The position numbers and the translations under genes are program-made. A stretch of DNA of 64,000 bases from JAWKHR01 sp041394725. Lineage in GTDB: Bacteria > Acidobacteriota > Vicinamibacteria > Vicinamibacterales > SCN-69-37. The stretch is taken from assembly GCA_041394725.1 (NCBI GenBank), contig JAWKHR010000021.1:49476-113475 (forward strand), written 5' to 3'. The first letter of the stretch is position 1; every line of letters begins with the position of its first letter. Below the pieces are notes generated by a model that had not been told where the DNA came from, made no database searches, and was given only the letters and a program-made list of their open reading frames with translations. This document shows positions 54,514 to 63,126 of this stretch, in pieces.

Positions 54514-57183
54514 CTACTTGAGCACGGACGCCGGGTCGACACGCGTCGCCCGGCGGCCGGCCAGGAGGCCGGCCGCCGCGGCCACGCCCGTGACCACGGC
54601 CACCGCCGCGCCGTAGCTCGGCGCGTCGGTGGCCTCGATCCCGAACAGCAGGCTGGCGACGAAGCGCGAGAGGAACCACGCCGCCACGAGGCCCGCGGCC
54701 GCGCCGGTCGCCACCGGCGCGGCCGCCTGCCGCAGCACCCACCCCAGGACCCGCGCCGCGCCGGCGCCGAGCGCCATCCGCAGCCCGATCTCCGCCGTCT
54801 TCTGCGACACCGCGTAGGCGACCACGCCATACGTCCCGACGACGGCGAGCGCCAGCGCCAGGCCGGCGAAGACCAGGAACAGCCAGGTCTGGAACTCGCG
54901 CTCGGCCTGGCCGAGCGCGAGGGTCTCGTCGAGCGTCCGCACCAGCGTCACCGGCAGCCGCGGGTCCACGCTCCAGATCGCGTCTCGGACCTGCGCCGAC
55001 ACCGCGCGCGGATCGCCATCGGTCCGGATGCCGACGTCCGACAGCCACAGCGGGTACTGCGCCGTCTGCGCCGCCGGCACGTAGACCTGCGGCTCGATGC
55101 CCGTCGTCCGGCCGCCCCGTCGCACGTCGCCCACGACGCCGACGATGGTCGCCCAGGGCGAGGCGTCGGTGCGGCGGAACTGCCGCCCGACGGGATCGGC
55201 TCCGTCGAGCAGCTCGCGCGCGAACGCCTCGTTGACGACGGCGACCTGCGCGGCCCGCGCGCGATCGCCGTCCGCGATCCAGCGACCGCGTCGCAACGGC
55301 AGCCGGAACGTCGCGAGATAGCCCGGGCTGACCGCCTGGAAGCCCGCGATCGCCTGGACCCCTGCGCCGTCCGCCCCGCGCAGTTCCATCCCGCTCGTCC
55401 AGTTGCCGCGCAGCGGCAGTCGGTTGCCGAACGCCACGTCGCGGACGCCGGGGATCCGCCGGACCGCCGCCTCGGCTGCCTCGAAGAACGCGAGGCGCCG
55501 GTCGGCGTCCTCGTAGCGCGCGCGATCGAGCGACACGCGCGCCGCGAGCACCTGATGCGGATCGAAGCCGAGGTCGACCGCGTTCAGCGTGGCCAGGCTG
55601 CGCGCCATCAGCACGGCGCCGACGAGGAGCACCAGCGACAGCGCGATCTCGCCGGCGAGCAACACGCTCCGCGTCCGCCGGAGCCACGCGCCCGTCACGC
55701 CGCGTCCCGAACTCCGGAGGACCGACGACGGATGCGTGCCGCTCGACCGCCAGGCCGGCAGCAGCCCCACCAGGATCGTCGTGACCGCGGCGAGCACGGC
55801 GGCGAACGCCAGCGTCCGGCCGCCGAACGTCACCGAGTCGAGCCGCGGCAGGCCTGGCGGCGCCGCGGCCACCAGCGCGGCCGTGGTCCAGGAGCCGAGC
55901 GCGAGGCCCGCCGCGGTGCCGAGCGTCGCGAGCACGGCGCTCTCGGTCGCCAGCGCGAGCAGTACCCGCCCGCGGGACGCGCCGAGCGCCACGCGCACCG
56001 CGACCTCGCGCGTCCGCGTGCCGGCGCGCACGACGAGCAGGCCCGCGACGTTGGCGCACGCGGTGACGAGGATCAGGCCCACGGCCCAGAGCAGCGCGAC
56101 CAGGAGCGGCGCCGTGGCGCGGACCTGGTCCGCCTGCAGCACGTCGACGGCGACGCCGAGGCCTGCCGACCGCGGGTCCTCGCGCGCGATGTCGCCCGGC
56201 ACGGTCGCGAGGCGCTGGCGCACGGCGTCCAGCGTCACGCCAGGTGCGAGCCGGCCGGCGACCTCCACGATGTGCTCGCCGCGCCCGGCCAGGATGTCGG
56301 GCGGATACGCCGCCGGGATCCAGAAGTCCACGTCGCCGTCGAGGGCCGAGGCGGCGACGAACCCGCGCGGCATGATGCCGACGATCTCGCGCGGGCCACC
56401 GTCGAGCTCGATCGACCGGCCGAGCACGCCGGCGTCGCCGCCGAACTGCCGCTGCCAGAGGCCGTAGCCCAGCACGATCACCGCGTCGCGGCCCGGCACG
56501 AACTCGTCGGCGCGGAACGTCCGGCCCGTCGCGGGCGGGATGCCGAGCACGTCGAAGTACGCCGCGGTGACCTCCTCGCCCGTCAGCCGCTCCGGCCCGC
56601 CCGGGCCGATGACGTTGCGGCCGACCTGTGACCACGCCGCGAACGTCGCGAGGTCGCCGACGCGGGCCTGGTAGTCCGCGAGGTTGGCCGGCGCCACGGC
56701 CACGCGCGCGGGCGGTCCCCCGCTCTCCGGCGCGCCGGGCTGCACGGCCTCGCGCGCGGGCAGCGTCTCCCAGAGCGCCACGAGCCGATCGGGCGCGGGA
56801 TAGGGCAGGGGACGCACGAGCACCGCGTCGACGAGAGTGAAGATCGCGGTGTTGACCCCGACGCCCATCGCGAGCGTCAGCACGGCGGCCAGCGTGAACG
56901 CCGGCGTGCGGACGAGCGACCGGACGGCCTCGCGCACGTCACGGCGCACGGTGTCCACCAGGCGGAAGCCGCGCCGGTCGCGCACGGCCTCCACGGCCTG
57001 GTCCACGCCGCCGAACGCGCGGCGGGCCTCGCGGCGGGCGTCCTCCGGCGACCAGCCGCGGCGGACGTAGTCCTCGGCCAGCAGGTCCAGGTGATGGCGG
57101 ATCTCGTCGTGCAGCTCGCGCTCCACCCGCCCGCGCGTGACGAGCTCGCGGAGGCGGGCGGCCAGCCGGCGCAGCGCCGTCAC
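54514..57183 (-). CDS. Orphan MacB/FtsX-like ABC permease (ADOP type), second copy
   Basis: 889-aa membrane protein, same architecture as 22538-25306. GTG 57183 overlaps the padR stop (GTGA), so the open frame beyond it is discarded. Soluble N-terminus (about 1-75, VERELHDEIRHHLDLLAEDY), first helix (about 95-120, TLAAVLTLAMGVGVNTAIFTLV), MacB periplasmic domain, FtsX core (about 360-470, VTACANVAGLLVVRAGTRTREVAVRVALGASRGR), second periplasmic domain and a terminal core (about 765-885, KTAEIGLRMALGAGAARV) ending in the usual ATRVDPASVLK. No ATPase is adjacent. Translation is coupled to padR, which probably regulates it. Substrate unknown. Confidence 0.92.
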   Translation of the reverse strand: MTALRRLAARLRELVTRGRVERELHDEIRHHLDLLAEDYVRRGWSPEDARREARRAFGGVDQAVEAVRDRRGFRLVDTVRRDVREAVRSLVRTPAFTLAAVLTLAMGVGVNTAIFTLVDAVLVRPLPYPAPDRLVALWETLPAREAVQPGAPESGGPPARVAVAPANLADYQARVGDLATFAAWSQVGRNVIGPGGPERLTGEEVTAAYFDVLGIPPATGRTFRADEFVPGRDAVIVLGYGLWQRQFGGDAGVLGRSIELDGGPREIVGIMPRGFVAASALDGDVDFWIPAAYPPDILAGRGEHIVEVAGRLAPGVTLDAVRQRLATVPGDIAREDPRSAGLGVAVDVLQADQVRATAPLLVALLWAVGLILVTACANVAGLLVVRAGTRTREVAVRVALGASRGRVLLALATESAVLATLGTAAGLALGSWTTAALVAAAPPGLPRLDSVTFGGRTLAFAAVLAAVTTILVGLLPAWRSSGTHPSSVLRSSGRGVTGAWLRRTRSVLLAGEIALSLVLLVGAVLMARSLATLNAVDLGFDPHQVLAARVSLDRARYEDADRRLAFFEAAEAAVRRIPGVRDVAFGNRLPLRGNWTSGMELRGADGAGVQAIAGFQAVSPGYLATFRLPLRRGRWIADGDRARAAQVAVVNEAFARELLDGADPVGRQFRRTDASPWATIVGVVGDVRRGGRTTGIEPQVYVPAAQTAQYPLWLSDVGIRTDGDPRAVSAQVRDAIWSVDPRLPVTLVRTLDETLALGQAEREFQTWLFLVFAGLALALAVVGTYGVVAYAVSQKTAEIGLRMALGAGAARVLGWVLRQAAAPVATGAAAGLVAAWFLSRFVASLLFGIEATDAPSYGAAVAVVTGVAAAAGLLAGRRATRVDPASVLK

Positions 57184-57530
57184 GACGCGTCCCCCGGGTC
57201 GAGGATCCGCCCGACCACGTCCGACACGCGCGACCAGCGTTCGGTCTCCGCGTCGAGCTGGCGGCGGCCGGCCGCGGTGAGCGCGTAGAACTTCGCGCGG
57301 CGGTTGTGCTCCGACGCGCCCCACTTCGCGCGGATCCAGCCCTGCTGCTCGAGCCGGACGAGCGCGGGGTAGATCGTGCCCTGGTTGAGCCGGATCGCGT
57401 CGCCGCTGACCTGCTCGAGCCGGCGCGCGATGCCGTAGCCGTGCAGCGGGCCGAGCGTGTCGAGCGTCTTGAGGACCATCAGGGCCAGCGTGCCCTGCAG
57501 GACGTCGGTGCGGTCGTCTCTGGGTGACAT
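57180..57530 (-). CDS. PadR family transcriptional regulator, second copy
   Basis: 116-aa winged-helix repressor. Landmarks: QGTLALMVLKTLDTLGPLHGYGIARRLEQ, RLNQGTIYPALVRLEQQGWIRAKWG (recognition helix) and the wing RRAKFYALTAAGRRQL. This is the form usually placed before orphan permeases. ATG 57530 is chosen because the predicted transcript starts only about 11 bases upstream; GTG 57545 would lie upstream of that point. The promoter is flanked by two TGTTG...CAACA dyads, indicating autoregulation. The operator differs entirely from that of the other padR (CTATGT...ACATAG), so the two systems are insulated. Confidence 0.93.
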   Translation of the reverse strand: MSPRDDRTDVLQGTLALMVLKTLDTLGPLHGYGIARRLEQVSGDAIRLNQGTIYPALVRLEQQGWIRAKWGASEHNRRAKFYALTAAGRRQLDAETERWSRVSDVVGRILDPGDAS

Positions 57531-57544
57531 GTTGGATACCAACA
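57530..57544. promoter_or_regulatory. PadR operator 1, TGTTGGATACCAACA
   Basis: Fifteen-base dyad with 6-base arms around ATA. It covers the predicted transcription start and abuts the padR start codon on the minus strand. Centre-to-centre distance to the second dyad is 34 bases, about three helical turns, so both face the same side. Confidence 0.7.
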
Positions 57545-57547
57545 CAA

Positions 57548-57576
57548 AGGCTAGGGCACGCCATGTTGGTTGTCAA
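57548..57576 (-). promoter_or_regulatory. Promoter of padR-permease operon (TTGACA-N17-TAGCCT)
   Basis: On the minus strand a perfect -35 TTGACA (plus coordinates 57571-57576) is followed by a 17-base spacer and TAGCCT (57548-57553) as a -10 with three consensus matches. The start would be near 57541, leaving a leader of about 11 bases. Operator 2 overlaps the -35 and operator 1 the start site, the expected layout for a repressor. Confidence 0.65.
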
Positions 57577-57578
57577 CA
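57564..57578. promoter_or_regulatory. PadR operator 2, TGTTGGTTGTCAACA
   Basis: Fifteen-base dyad with 5-base arms overlapping the -35 box. Half-sites TGTTG and CAACA are shared with operator 1. The 200-odd bases from here to 57795 also serve the divergent gene at 57796; I identify no further element there. Confidence 0.65.
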
Positions 57579-57795
57579 GGAGCGCGAGGGTTGACCCGTT
57601 CCGGGCCGGCTGGTCTAATGGCCGTCGGTCCCCGACGTATCCGTCGTTCTGGCGTGTCCCGCCGCCCGGAAGGGCCGCGGGACCGGCGCGAGGCCCCGGA
57701 CCCGTGACGACACGAGTCCGGCGGCGTCGCGAGTGACGCGAGTGCCGTACCCGCGCAAGATCCGCGGGCCGGCGACTCGCGGGAGAGGTGTCCGA

Positions 57796-58914
57796 ATGCG
57801 AACTGCCCCCGCGCTTGCCGCCGTCCTCGGCCTGGTCGCCGCCGCGGCGACCGCCACCGCGATCGTCTCGGCCCGCACCGAGCCCGCCCCACGCGGGCTG
57901 GATCCGCTGGCGGTGCCGTCCCACGTCGGTCCGACGTTCCAGTCGATCGGCCCGCTGGCCTTCTCGCCCGAGGGCGTGCTCTACGCCGCCGACAAGCAGG
58001 CCGCCGCGATCCACGCGCTCGACCTGACCGCCGCGGCCTCGCCCGCGCCGGGCACGAAGGGCATCGACGGCATCGACCAGCAGATCGCGGCGATGCTCGG
58101 CACGGCGGCCAGCGACCTGGCGATTACCGACCTCGCCGTGCACCCGAAGACCCGCAACACCTACCTCTCGGTCATGCGCGGACAGGGGCCGTCGGCGCAG
58201 TCGGCCCTGCTCCGGGTCGACGGCGCGGGCACGCTCAGCCTCGTCGCGCTCGACGCGGTGACGTTCACGAGCGTGTCGCTGCCGAACCCGCCCGCGGTCG
58301 ACGGCCGCAACCGCACCAGCGCCATCACCGACATGGCCTACATGAACGGCCGCCTGTTCGTCGCGGGCCTGTCGAACGAGGAGTTCTCCTCGAAGCTCTG
58401 GTCCGTGCCGTACCCGTTTCGGCAGATGGACACCGGCACGAGCGTGGAGATCTTCCACGGCAACCACGGCCGGCTCGAGACGAACTCGCCCGTGTACTCC
58501 TTCGTGCCGACCACCGTGGACGGCAAGCCCAGCCTCATCGCCGGCTACACGTGCACGCCGCTCGTGCGCTTCCCGGTCGATGACCTGCGGCCCGGCGCCA
58601 AGGTCATGGGCAAGACGATTGCCGAGCTCGGCAACCGCAGCCGCCCGATCGACATGATCCTGTACCGCAAGGATGGCCGGGAGTTCCTGCTCATCGCCAA
58701 CACGACGCGCGGCGTGATGAAGCTGGATACGTCGACGTTCGACGGCGCCGGCGCCATCACGGCGCCGGTGACGGCCGAGACGGGCGGCGTGCCGTTCGAG
58801 CCGGTCCCGTCGATGACCGGCGTCGAGCAGCTCGATCTCCTGGACGCGACCCACACGGTCGTGCTCTCGCGCACGGGCGCGGCGCTGAACCTGCAGGCGG
58901 TCATCCTGCCCTGA
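57796..58914 (+). CDS. Exported propeller-like protein of unknown function
   Basis: 372-aa protein with a signal peptide (MRTAPALAAVLGLVAAAATATAIVSA); ATG 57796 has GAGAGGTG 5-12 bases upstream and the frame before it is non-secretory. The mature sequence has NHL/YVTN-like propeller character, with blade-type segments SIGPLAFSPEGVLYAADKQAAAIHALDL, ITDLAVHPKTRNTYLSVMRG and ITDMAYMNGRLFVAGLSNEEFSSKLW, and a conserved-looking GNHGRLETNSPVYSFVPT. I do not recognise a named family or catalytic residues. The lipoprotein gene 26 bases downstream is probably cotranscribed. Confidence 0.75.
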   Translation: MRTAPALAAVLGLVAAAATATAIVSARTEPAPRGLDPLAVPSHVGPTFQSIGPLAFSPEGVLYAADKQAAAIHALDLTAAASPAPGTKGIDGIDQQIAAMLGTAASDLAITDLAVHPKTRNTYLSVMRGQGPSAQSALLRVDGAGTLSLVALDAVTFTSVSLPNPPAVDGRNRTSAITDMAYMNGRLFVAGLSNEEFSSKLWSVPYPFRQMDTGTSVEIFHGNHGRLETNSPVYSFVPTTVDGKPSLIAGYTCTPLVRFPVDDLRPGAKVMGKTIAELGNRSRPIDMILYRKDGREFLLIANTTRGVMKLDTSTFDGAGAITAPVTAETGGVPFEPVPSMTGVEQLDLLDATHTVVLSRTGAALNLQAVILP

Positions 58915-58940
58915 CGGCACCGGACCCGTGCCCTGACGCG

Positions 58941-60152
58941 ATGGCGCTGCCGTTCCGCTCGATCGCCGTCCCGGCCGGCCCGCGCGCGGCCCTCGTCGCC
59001 CTGATCGTCCCGATCCTGGCGATGGGCTGCGCGCGCGCCGCGACCGGCGTCGCCGTGACGCTGGTGCCGGCCGACGCCGACGCGCCGGCCCGCGTCCGCG
59101 TGACCGGCCTTTCCCCTGACGGTCTCCGCGCGCTGCCCGATCAGGCGGCGGATCCGGCGGCCTGGGAGGCCGTGCTCCGGGTGACCGTGGCGGGTACGCC
59201 CGACGGTCAGCCGGCCGTCGCCGGTCGCTACGCCGTGGACGGCGCGGCGCTCGAGTTCCGTCCGGCGTTTCCCTTCGATCCCGGCCGCGCCTACGACGCG
59301 CGGGTCGATCCGGCCGCGCTGCCCGGCGCGTCGGCCGGCGCGTCGGCTGGCGGCGCGATCGTCCGTGCCGCGCTGTCGCTGCCGGCGCCCGCGGCGACGC
59401 CCGCCACCACGGTGACCAGGGTCTATCCGTCCGGCGACGAGTGGCCGGAGAACCTGCTGCGGCTCTACGTCGAGTTCTCCGGGCCGATGTCGCGCGCGGG
59501 CGGCTTCGATCACGTGCGGCTCCTCGATGAGGACGGCCGCGCGGTCGTCGATCCCTTCCTGCCGCTCGACGTCGATCTCTGGAACAGCGATTACACGCGG
59601 TTCACGCTCTTCCTCGACCCGGGCCGCGTGAAGACCGGCATCCTGCCGAACGAGCAGATGGGCCGCCCGCTCCAGGCCGGCCGGACCTACACGATTGAAG
59701 TCGCGACGAGCTGGCCCGACGCCCTGGGCCGGCCGCTCGCCGCGCCGTACCGCCGGACGGTCCGCGTCGTCGCCGCGGACGACCAGCCGGTGACGCCGGC
59801 CGACTGGCGGATCGAGCCGCCGGCCGCCGGTACGCGCGACGCGCTCGTGGTGCGATTTCCCGCCGCGCTCGACCACGGACTGCTCCAGCGCGCGGTGGCC
59901 GTCGAGCGCGCCGGCGCGGCCGATCGCCTGCCCGGCACCATCGCGATCGATCCGGGCGAGGCCGTCTGGCGCTTCATCCCCGACGCGCCGTGGACCGCGA
60001 GCGCGTACGACCTCGTCGTCTACGCCATCCTGGAGGACCCGTCAGGCAACCGTGTCGGCCGGAAGTTCGAGGTGGATCGCTTCGACGAGGTCGATCGGGC
60101 GCCGACGCCGGAGCGGACGACCCTCGCGTTCCGCGTCTCACCGCCCGCGTAG
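58941..60152 (+). CDS. Predicted lipoprotein with Ig-like (Big_5-type) domains
   Basis: 403 aa. The leader PRAALVALIVPILAMGC ends in a good lipobox (LAMGC, Cys near residue 30), so it should be lipid-anchored in the envelope. The mature protein contains bacterial Ig-like segments of the Big_5 kind: RVYPSGDEWPENLLRLYVEFSGPMS (about 155-180), LDPGRVKTGILPNEQMGRPLQAGRTYTIEV and GNRVGRKFEVDRFD near the end. The domain ILPNEQMGRPL is a recurrent landmark of hypothetical proteins from related bacteria, but no activity is known to me. It converges with, and overlaps by 15 bases, the gene on the other strand. Confidence 0.75.
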   Translation: MALPFRSIAVPAGPRAALVALIVPILAMGCARAATGVAVTLVPADADAPARVRVTGLSPDGLRALPDQAADPAAWEAVLRVTVAGTPDGQPAVAGRYAVDGAALEFRPAFPFDPGRAYDARVDPAALPGASAGASAGGAIVRAALSLPAPAATPATTVTRVYPSGDEWPENLLRLYVEFSGPMSRAGGFDHVRLLDEDGRAVVDPFLPLDVDLWNSDYTRFTLFLDPGRVKTGILPNEQMGRPLQAGRTYTIEVATSWPDALGRPLAAPYRRTVRVVAADDQPVTPADWRIEPPAAGTRDALVVRFPAALDHGLLQRAVAVERAGAADRLPGTIAIDPGEAVWRFIPDAPWTASAYDLVVYAILEDPSGNRVGRKFEVDRFDEVDRAPTPERTTLAFRVSPPA

Positions 60153-61172
60153 CGGTCCCGTTCCGGTGACGTCGGCGTCGTCCGCCAGCAGCGCCAGCGT
60201 GGCCCAGCCGGCGGTGGACAGCCGCTGCGCGTAGCTCAGCTGTCCGGCCGGCCGCGTGGTCTCGAGCCACGCGCCGTCGGCCTGGATCGTCGAGCGGAGG
60301 AAGGCCTGGCCGCGCCGCGCCGCCGCGCGCGCCGTCGCGTCCGGACGGACGTCGAGGAGCGCGAGCACGGCGATGGCCGTATCGAACGGCTCGGGGCGCA
60401 CCGTGGGATACGGTCCCCAGCCGCCGCCGGGGGTCTGCCACGCGAGGAGGCGATCGCGCGCGGTGCGGTGGGCCGCGACGGCCGGTGCTCCGGCGTCGTC
60501 GGCCAGCGCCAGCACCACGGCGGCGGCGTCCGGGGTGGTCGCCGGATCGCGCGCGACCAGGAACGCGGTCGCGCGCGCGATCGCGTCGCGCGCGCCGTCG
60601 TCGTCGATCGCGGCCGCCACGAGGACGCGCCGTGCCGCCCACGTGACGAGCGCGGTGCCGTAGGTCGCCGGGGTGCCCAGGCTGTCGGAAGCGTCGAGGC
60701 GCCACGACCCGTCGGGCCGCTGGTCGGCGGCGACCAGCCGCGCCGCCGCGGGCAGCGCGTCGGGCGGCGCCAGGCCCGTCTCGACGGCGGTGACGAGCGC
60801 GCCGGCGAACTGGATCCGGGCCAGGACACGGTCCTCGAAGGGGCCCTTCCGTCCGCCTTCCCACCGCGACGGATTTCCGAGAAAGGCGAGCGTGTCGGCC
60901 AGCGGTGCGGCGACGTCGAACCCGGCGCGCGCCGCGCGCATCAGCGCCCGTGCCGCGTCCCCGTTGTTGTGACAGGAATAGCAGCCCTCCTCGCGACGCC
61001 AGCGTGGCACCTCGGTGGACAGGAACGCCACGGCCCGTGGCAGGGGGCCGGAGGCAGGCGGGGCCGGTGGGTCCTGCGCCACGCGCGCGGCGACCGTGCA
61101 CCCCAGGAGTCCGGCGACGAGGATCATCGCGGCGATCGTCCGGGCCTGGGTATCGTGCGGCGCGCGGGCCAT
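60138..61172 (-). CDS. CxxCH protein with prenyltransferase/squalene-cyclase-like repeats
   Basis: 344-aa exported protein. The leader IAAMILVAGLLGC ends in a lipobox (LLGC), so it is likely a lipoprotein. Soon after it is C64-Y-S-C67-H68, a c-type haem attachment motif, followed by a Met-containing helix (NNGDAARALMRAA). The rest shows terpene-cyclase-like alpha/alpha repeats: QRPDGSWRLDASDSLGTPATYGTALVTWA, WQTPGGGWGPYPTVRPEPFDTAIAVLALL and IQADGAWLETTRPAGQ. The DXDD or equivalent cyclase acid motif is not seen, so cyclase activity is doubtful. Such a fusion suggests a redox or substrate-binding role. ATG 61172 is chosen; ATG 61208 is possible. It is divergent from the DUF819 gene across 66 bases. 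Confidence 0.72.
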   Translation of the reverse strand: MARAPHDTQARTIAAMILVAGLLGCTVAARVAQDPPAPPASGPLPRAVAFLSTEVPRWRREEGCYSCHNNGDAARALMRAARAGFDVAAPLADTLAFLGNPSRWEGGRKGPFEDRVLARIQFAGALVTAVETGLAPPDALPAAARLVAADQRPDGSWRLDASDSLGTPATYGTALVTWAARRVLVAAAIDDDGARDAIARATAFLVARDPATTPDAAAVVLALADDAGAPAVAAHRTARDRLLAWQTPGGGWGPYPTVRPEPFDTAIAVLALLDVRPDATARAAARRGQAFLRSTIQADGAWLETTRPAGQLSYAQRLSTAGWATLALLADDADVTGTGPLRGR

Positions 61173-61238
61173 CGGCCCAGTGTGGATCGGCCGGGGCCGC
61201 TGGTGCATCCACCTGGGCTAAGATGCCCGCCACGTCCC

Positions 61239-62399
61239 GTGACCATCCTGGTCGTGCTGTCCCTGATCGTCGGCGGATCCGAGTGGCTGGCGCGGCGGGG
61301 GCCGTTCCGGCACCTGGGCTCGGCGCTGCTCGTGATCCTCATCGGCGCGCTGGCCGCCAACCTCGGCGTGGTGCCGGCCGGGTCCACCGCGGACGCGCCG
61401 GTGCCCGTCTACGACGCGATCTTCGCCTGGGTGGCGCCCATCTCGCTCTTCTTCCTCCTGCTCTCGGTCAACCTGCGCGACGTGCTGCGCGCGGGCGTGC
61501 CGCTGGTCCTGCTGTTCCTCGTCGGATCGATCGGCACGCTCGTCGGCACCGTCGTCGCGATGCGCCTGATCGGCGCGGCGCACGTCGGGCCGCTGGCCGG
61601 CGCGGTGGCGGGCATGTACGCCGGGACCTACACGGGCGGGAGCGTGAACTTCAACGCGGTCGCCCTCCACTACGGCGTGATGCAGGACGGCGTGCTGTAC
61701 GGCGGCGCAGTCGTCGTGGACAACATCGTCACCACGGTGTGGATCGCCGCGACGCTCGCGATTCCGCGGACGATGGCGGCGGTCTGGGCGCGGCGGGCGC
61801 GCGCCGCGGTGCCCGGCGACGGTCCGGACGCCACGGCCGCGCCGATCGTGGACCTGGCCGCCGAGACCGAGGCCGTGGACCCACGCCGGCTCGCGGTCAT
61901 CCTCGCGCTCGGCGGCGCCGCGTTCGTGGTGTCGGAATGGCTGGCGGCGCGGGCCGCGGTGCTCGGGGTCACCGTGCCGTCGATCCTGATTCTGACGACG
62001 CTCGCGCTCGTCATCGCGCAGCTGCCCGTCGCTCGCACGCTCGTCGGCGCGCGCGTGCTCGGCATGTACGGCGTCTACCTCTTCCTCACCGTCGTCGGCG
62101 TCTTCTGCGACCTGCATGCCTTCGGGCGCCTCGGCACGCTGGGCGCGGTGTTGCTCGGGTTCGCGTCGATCGCGGTCGCGATTCACGGGACGCTGATCTT
62201 CGGCGTCGCGTGGCTCTTCCGGATGGACCTGGCGGGCGCCGCGGTCGCCTCACAGGCCAACGTCGGTGGCGGGACGTCGGCGCTCGCGCTGGCGAAGAGC
62301 CTCGGCCGCGAGGATCTGCTGGTCCCGGGCATCCTGCTGGGATCGCTCGGCAACGCCATCGGCACGTTCATCGGCTTCCTGGTGGCGGGCCTGGTATGA
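61239..62399 (+). CDS. DUF819 family integral membrane protein
   Basis: 386-aa protein with about ten hydrophobic helices, matching the DUF819 (YjcL-like) family, predicted transporters of unknown substrate. The conserved core is AGMYAGTYTGGSVNFNAVALHYG (about 123-146) followed by YGGAVVVDNIVTTVW, and near the end QANVGGGTSALALAKSLGREDLLVPGILLGSLGNAIGT, which mirrors it as an inverted half. A cytoplasmic loop with DGPDATAAPIVDLAAETEAVDPRR divides two halves. GTG 61239 starts at the first hydrophobic helix; no good ribosome site is visible. It overlaps the next gene by 4 bases (ATGA). Confidence 0.88.
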   Translation: MTILVVLSLIVGGSEWLARRGPFRHLGSALLVILIGALAANLGVVPAGSTADAPVPVYDAIFAWVAPISLFFLLLSVNLRDVLRAGVPLVLLFLVGSIGTLVGTVVAMRLIGAAHVGPLAGAVAGMYAGTYTGGSVNFNAVALHYGVMQDGVLYGGAVVVDNIVTTVWIAATLAIPRTMAAVWARRARAAVPGDGPDATAAPIVDLAAETEAVDPRRLAVILALGGAAFVVSEWLAARAAVLGVTVPSILILTTLALVIAQLPVARTLVGARVLGMYGVYLFLTVVGVFCDLHAFGRLGTLGAVLLGFASIAVAIHGTLIFGVAWLFRMDLAGAAVASQANVGGGTSALALAKSLGREDLLVPGILLGSLGNAIGTFIGFLVAGLV

Positions 62400-63034
62400 C
62401 GCGGCGCGTGCCGGCGGCGCTCGATCACCTGGTGCTCGCCGTGCCGGACCTCGCGCGCGGGATCGCCGACGTCGAGTCGCGCCTGGGCGTCGGCGTGCTG
62501 CCCGGCGGCCGGCATCCGGCATGGGGCACGCGCAACGCGATCGTGCCGCTCGACCGCGGCGCCTATCTCGAGGTCATCGGTCCCGACCCTGAACGGATCG
62601 ACCCGGCGCCGCCGACGCTGTTCGGCCTCGACCGGCTCACGGCCCCGCGCCTTGCCGCGTGGGCCGCGAGGTCGTCGGATCTGCCGGCGATCGTGGCGCG
62701 CGCGGCCGGCGCGGGCCTCGATGTCGGCGCGGTGCAGGCCGGCGAGCGCCGTCGGCCCGACGACGTCCTGCTGCGGTGGCGGCTGACGGATCCGTTCCGG
62801 GTCCCGCCCGGCAGCGCGATGCCGATCTTCATCGACTGGCTCGACACGCCGCATCCCTCCGCGGCCGCGCCGGCCGTGGTCCGCCTCACGTCCCTCCGTG
62901 CCGAGCATCCCGCCCCGGCGCCGATCCGCGTCGCGCTCGACGCGCTCGGCCTCGACCTGCAGGTGGACGCCGGGCCGCGCGCGCGCCTGGTGGCGACGCT
63001 CGTCGGACCGGCGGGATCGGTCACGCTCGCGTGA
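62396..63034 (+). CDS. Glyoxalase-like (VOC superfamily) protein
   Basis: 212-aa protein of the glyoxalase-like PF13468 type. The opening ALDHLVLAVPDLARGIADVESRLGV with GGRHPAWGTRNAIVPLDRGAYLEVIGPDPE gives the expected His and Glu metal ligands of a VOC module; the second half (about 120-205) is a weaker repeat. Function is unknown; such proteins are often dioxygenase- or lyase-like. ATG 62396 overlaps the DUF819 stop, indicating coupled translation. Cytoplasmic, with no signal peptide. Confidence 0.88.
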   Translation: MTRRVPAALDHLVLAVPDLARGIADVESRLGVGVLPGGRHPAWGTRNAIVPLDRGAYLEVIGPDPERIDPAPPTLFGLDRLTAPRLAAWAARSSDLPAIVARAAGAGLDVGAVQAGERRRPDDVLLRWRLTDPFRVPPGSAMPIFIDWLDTPHPSAAAPAVVRLTSLRAEHPAPAPIRVALDALGLDLQVDAGPRARLVATLVGPAGSVTLA

Positions 63035-63126
63035 ATCGCCCACCGTCGCGCCGCGAGCCAACACCCCGGCGCGAGTGGCGGCACGCCGCGCCGCCGGCCG
63101 GTGCGCCCGCGTGCCAGAATGCGTGG

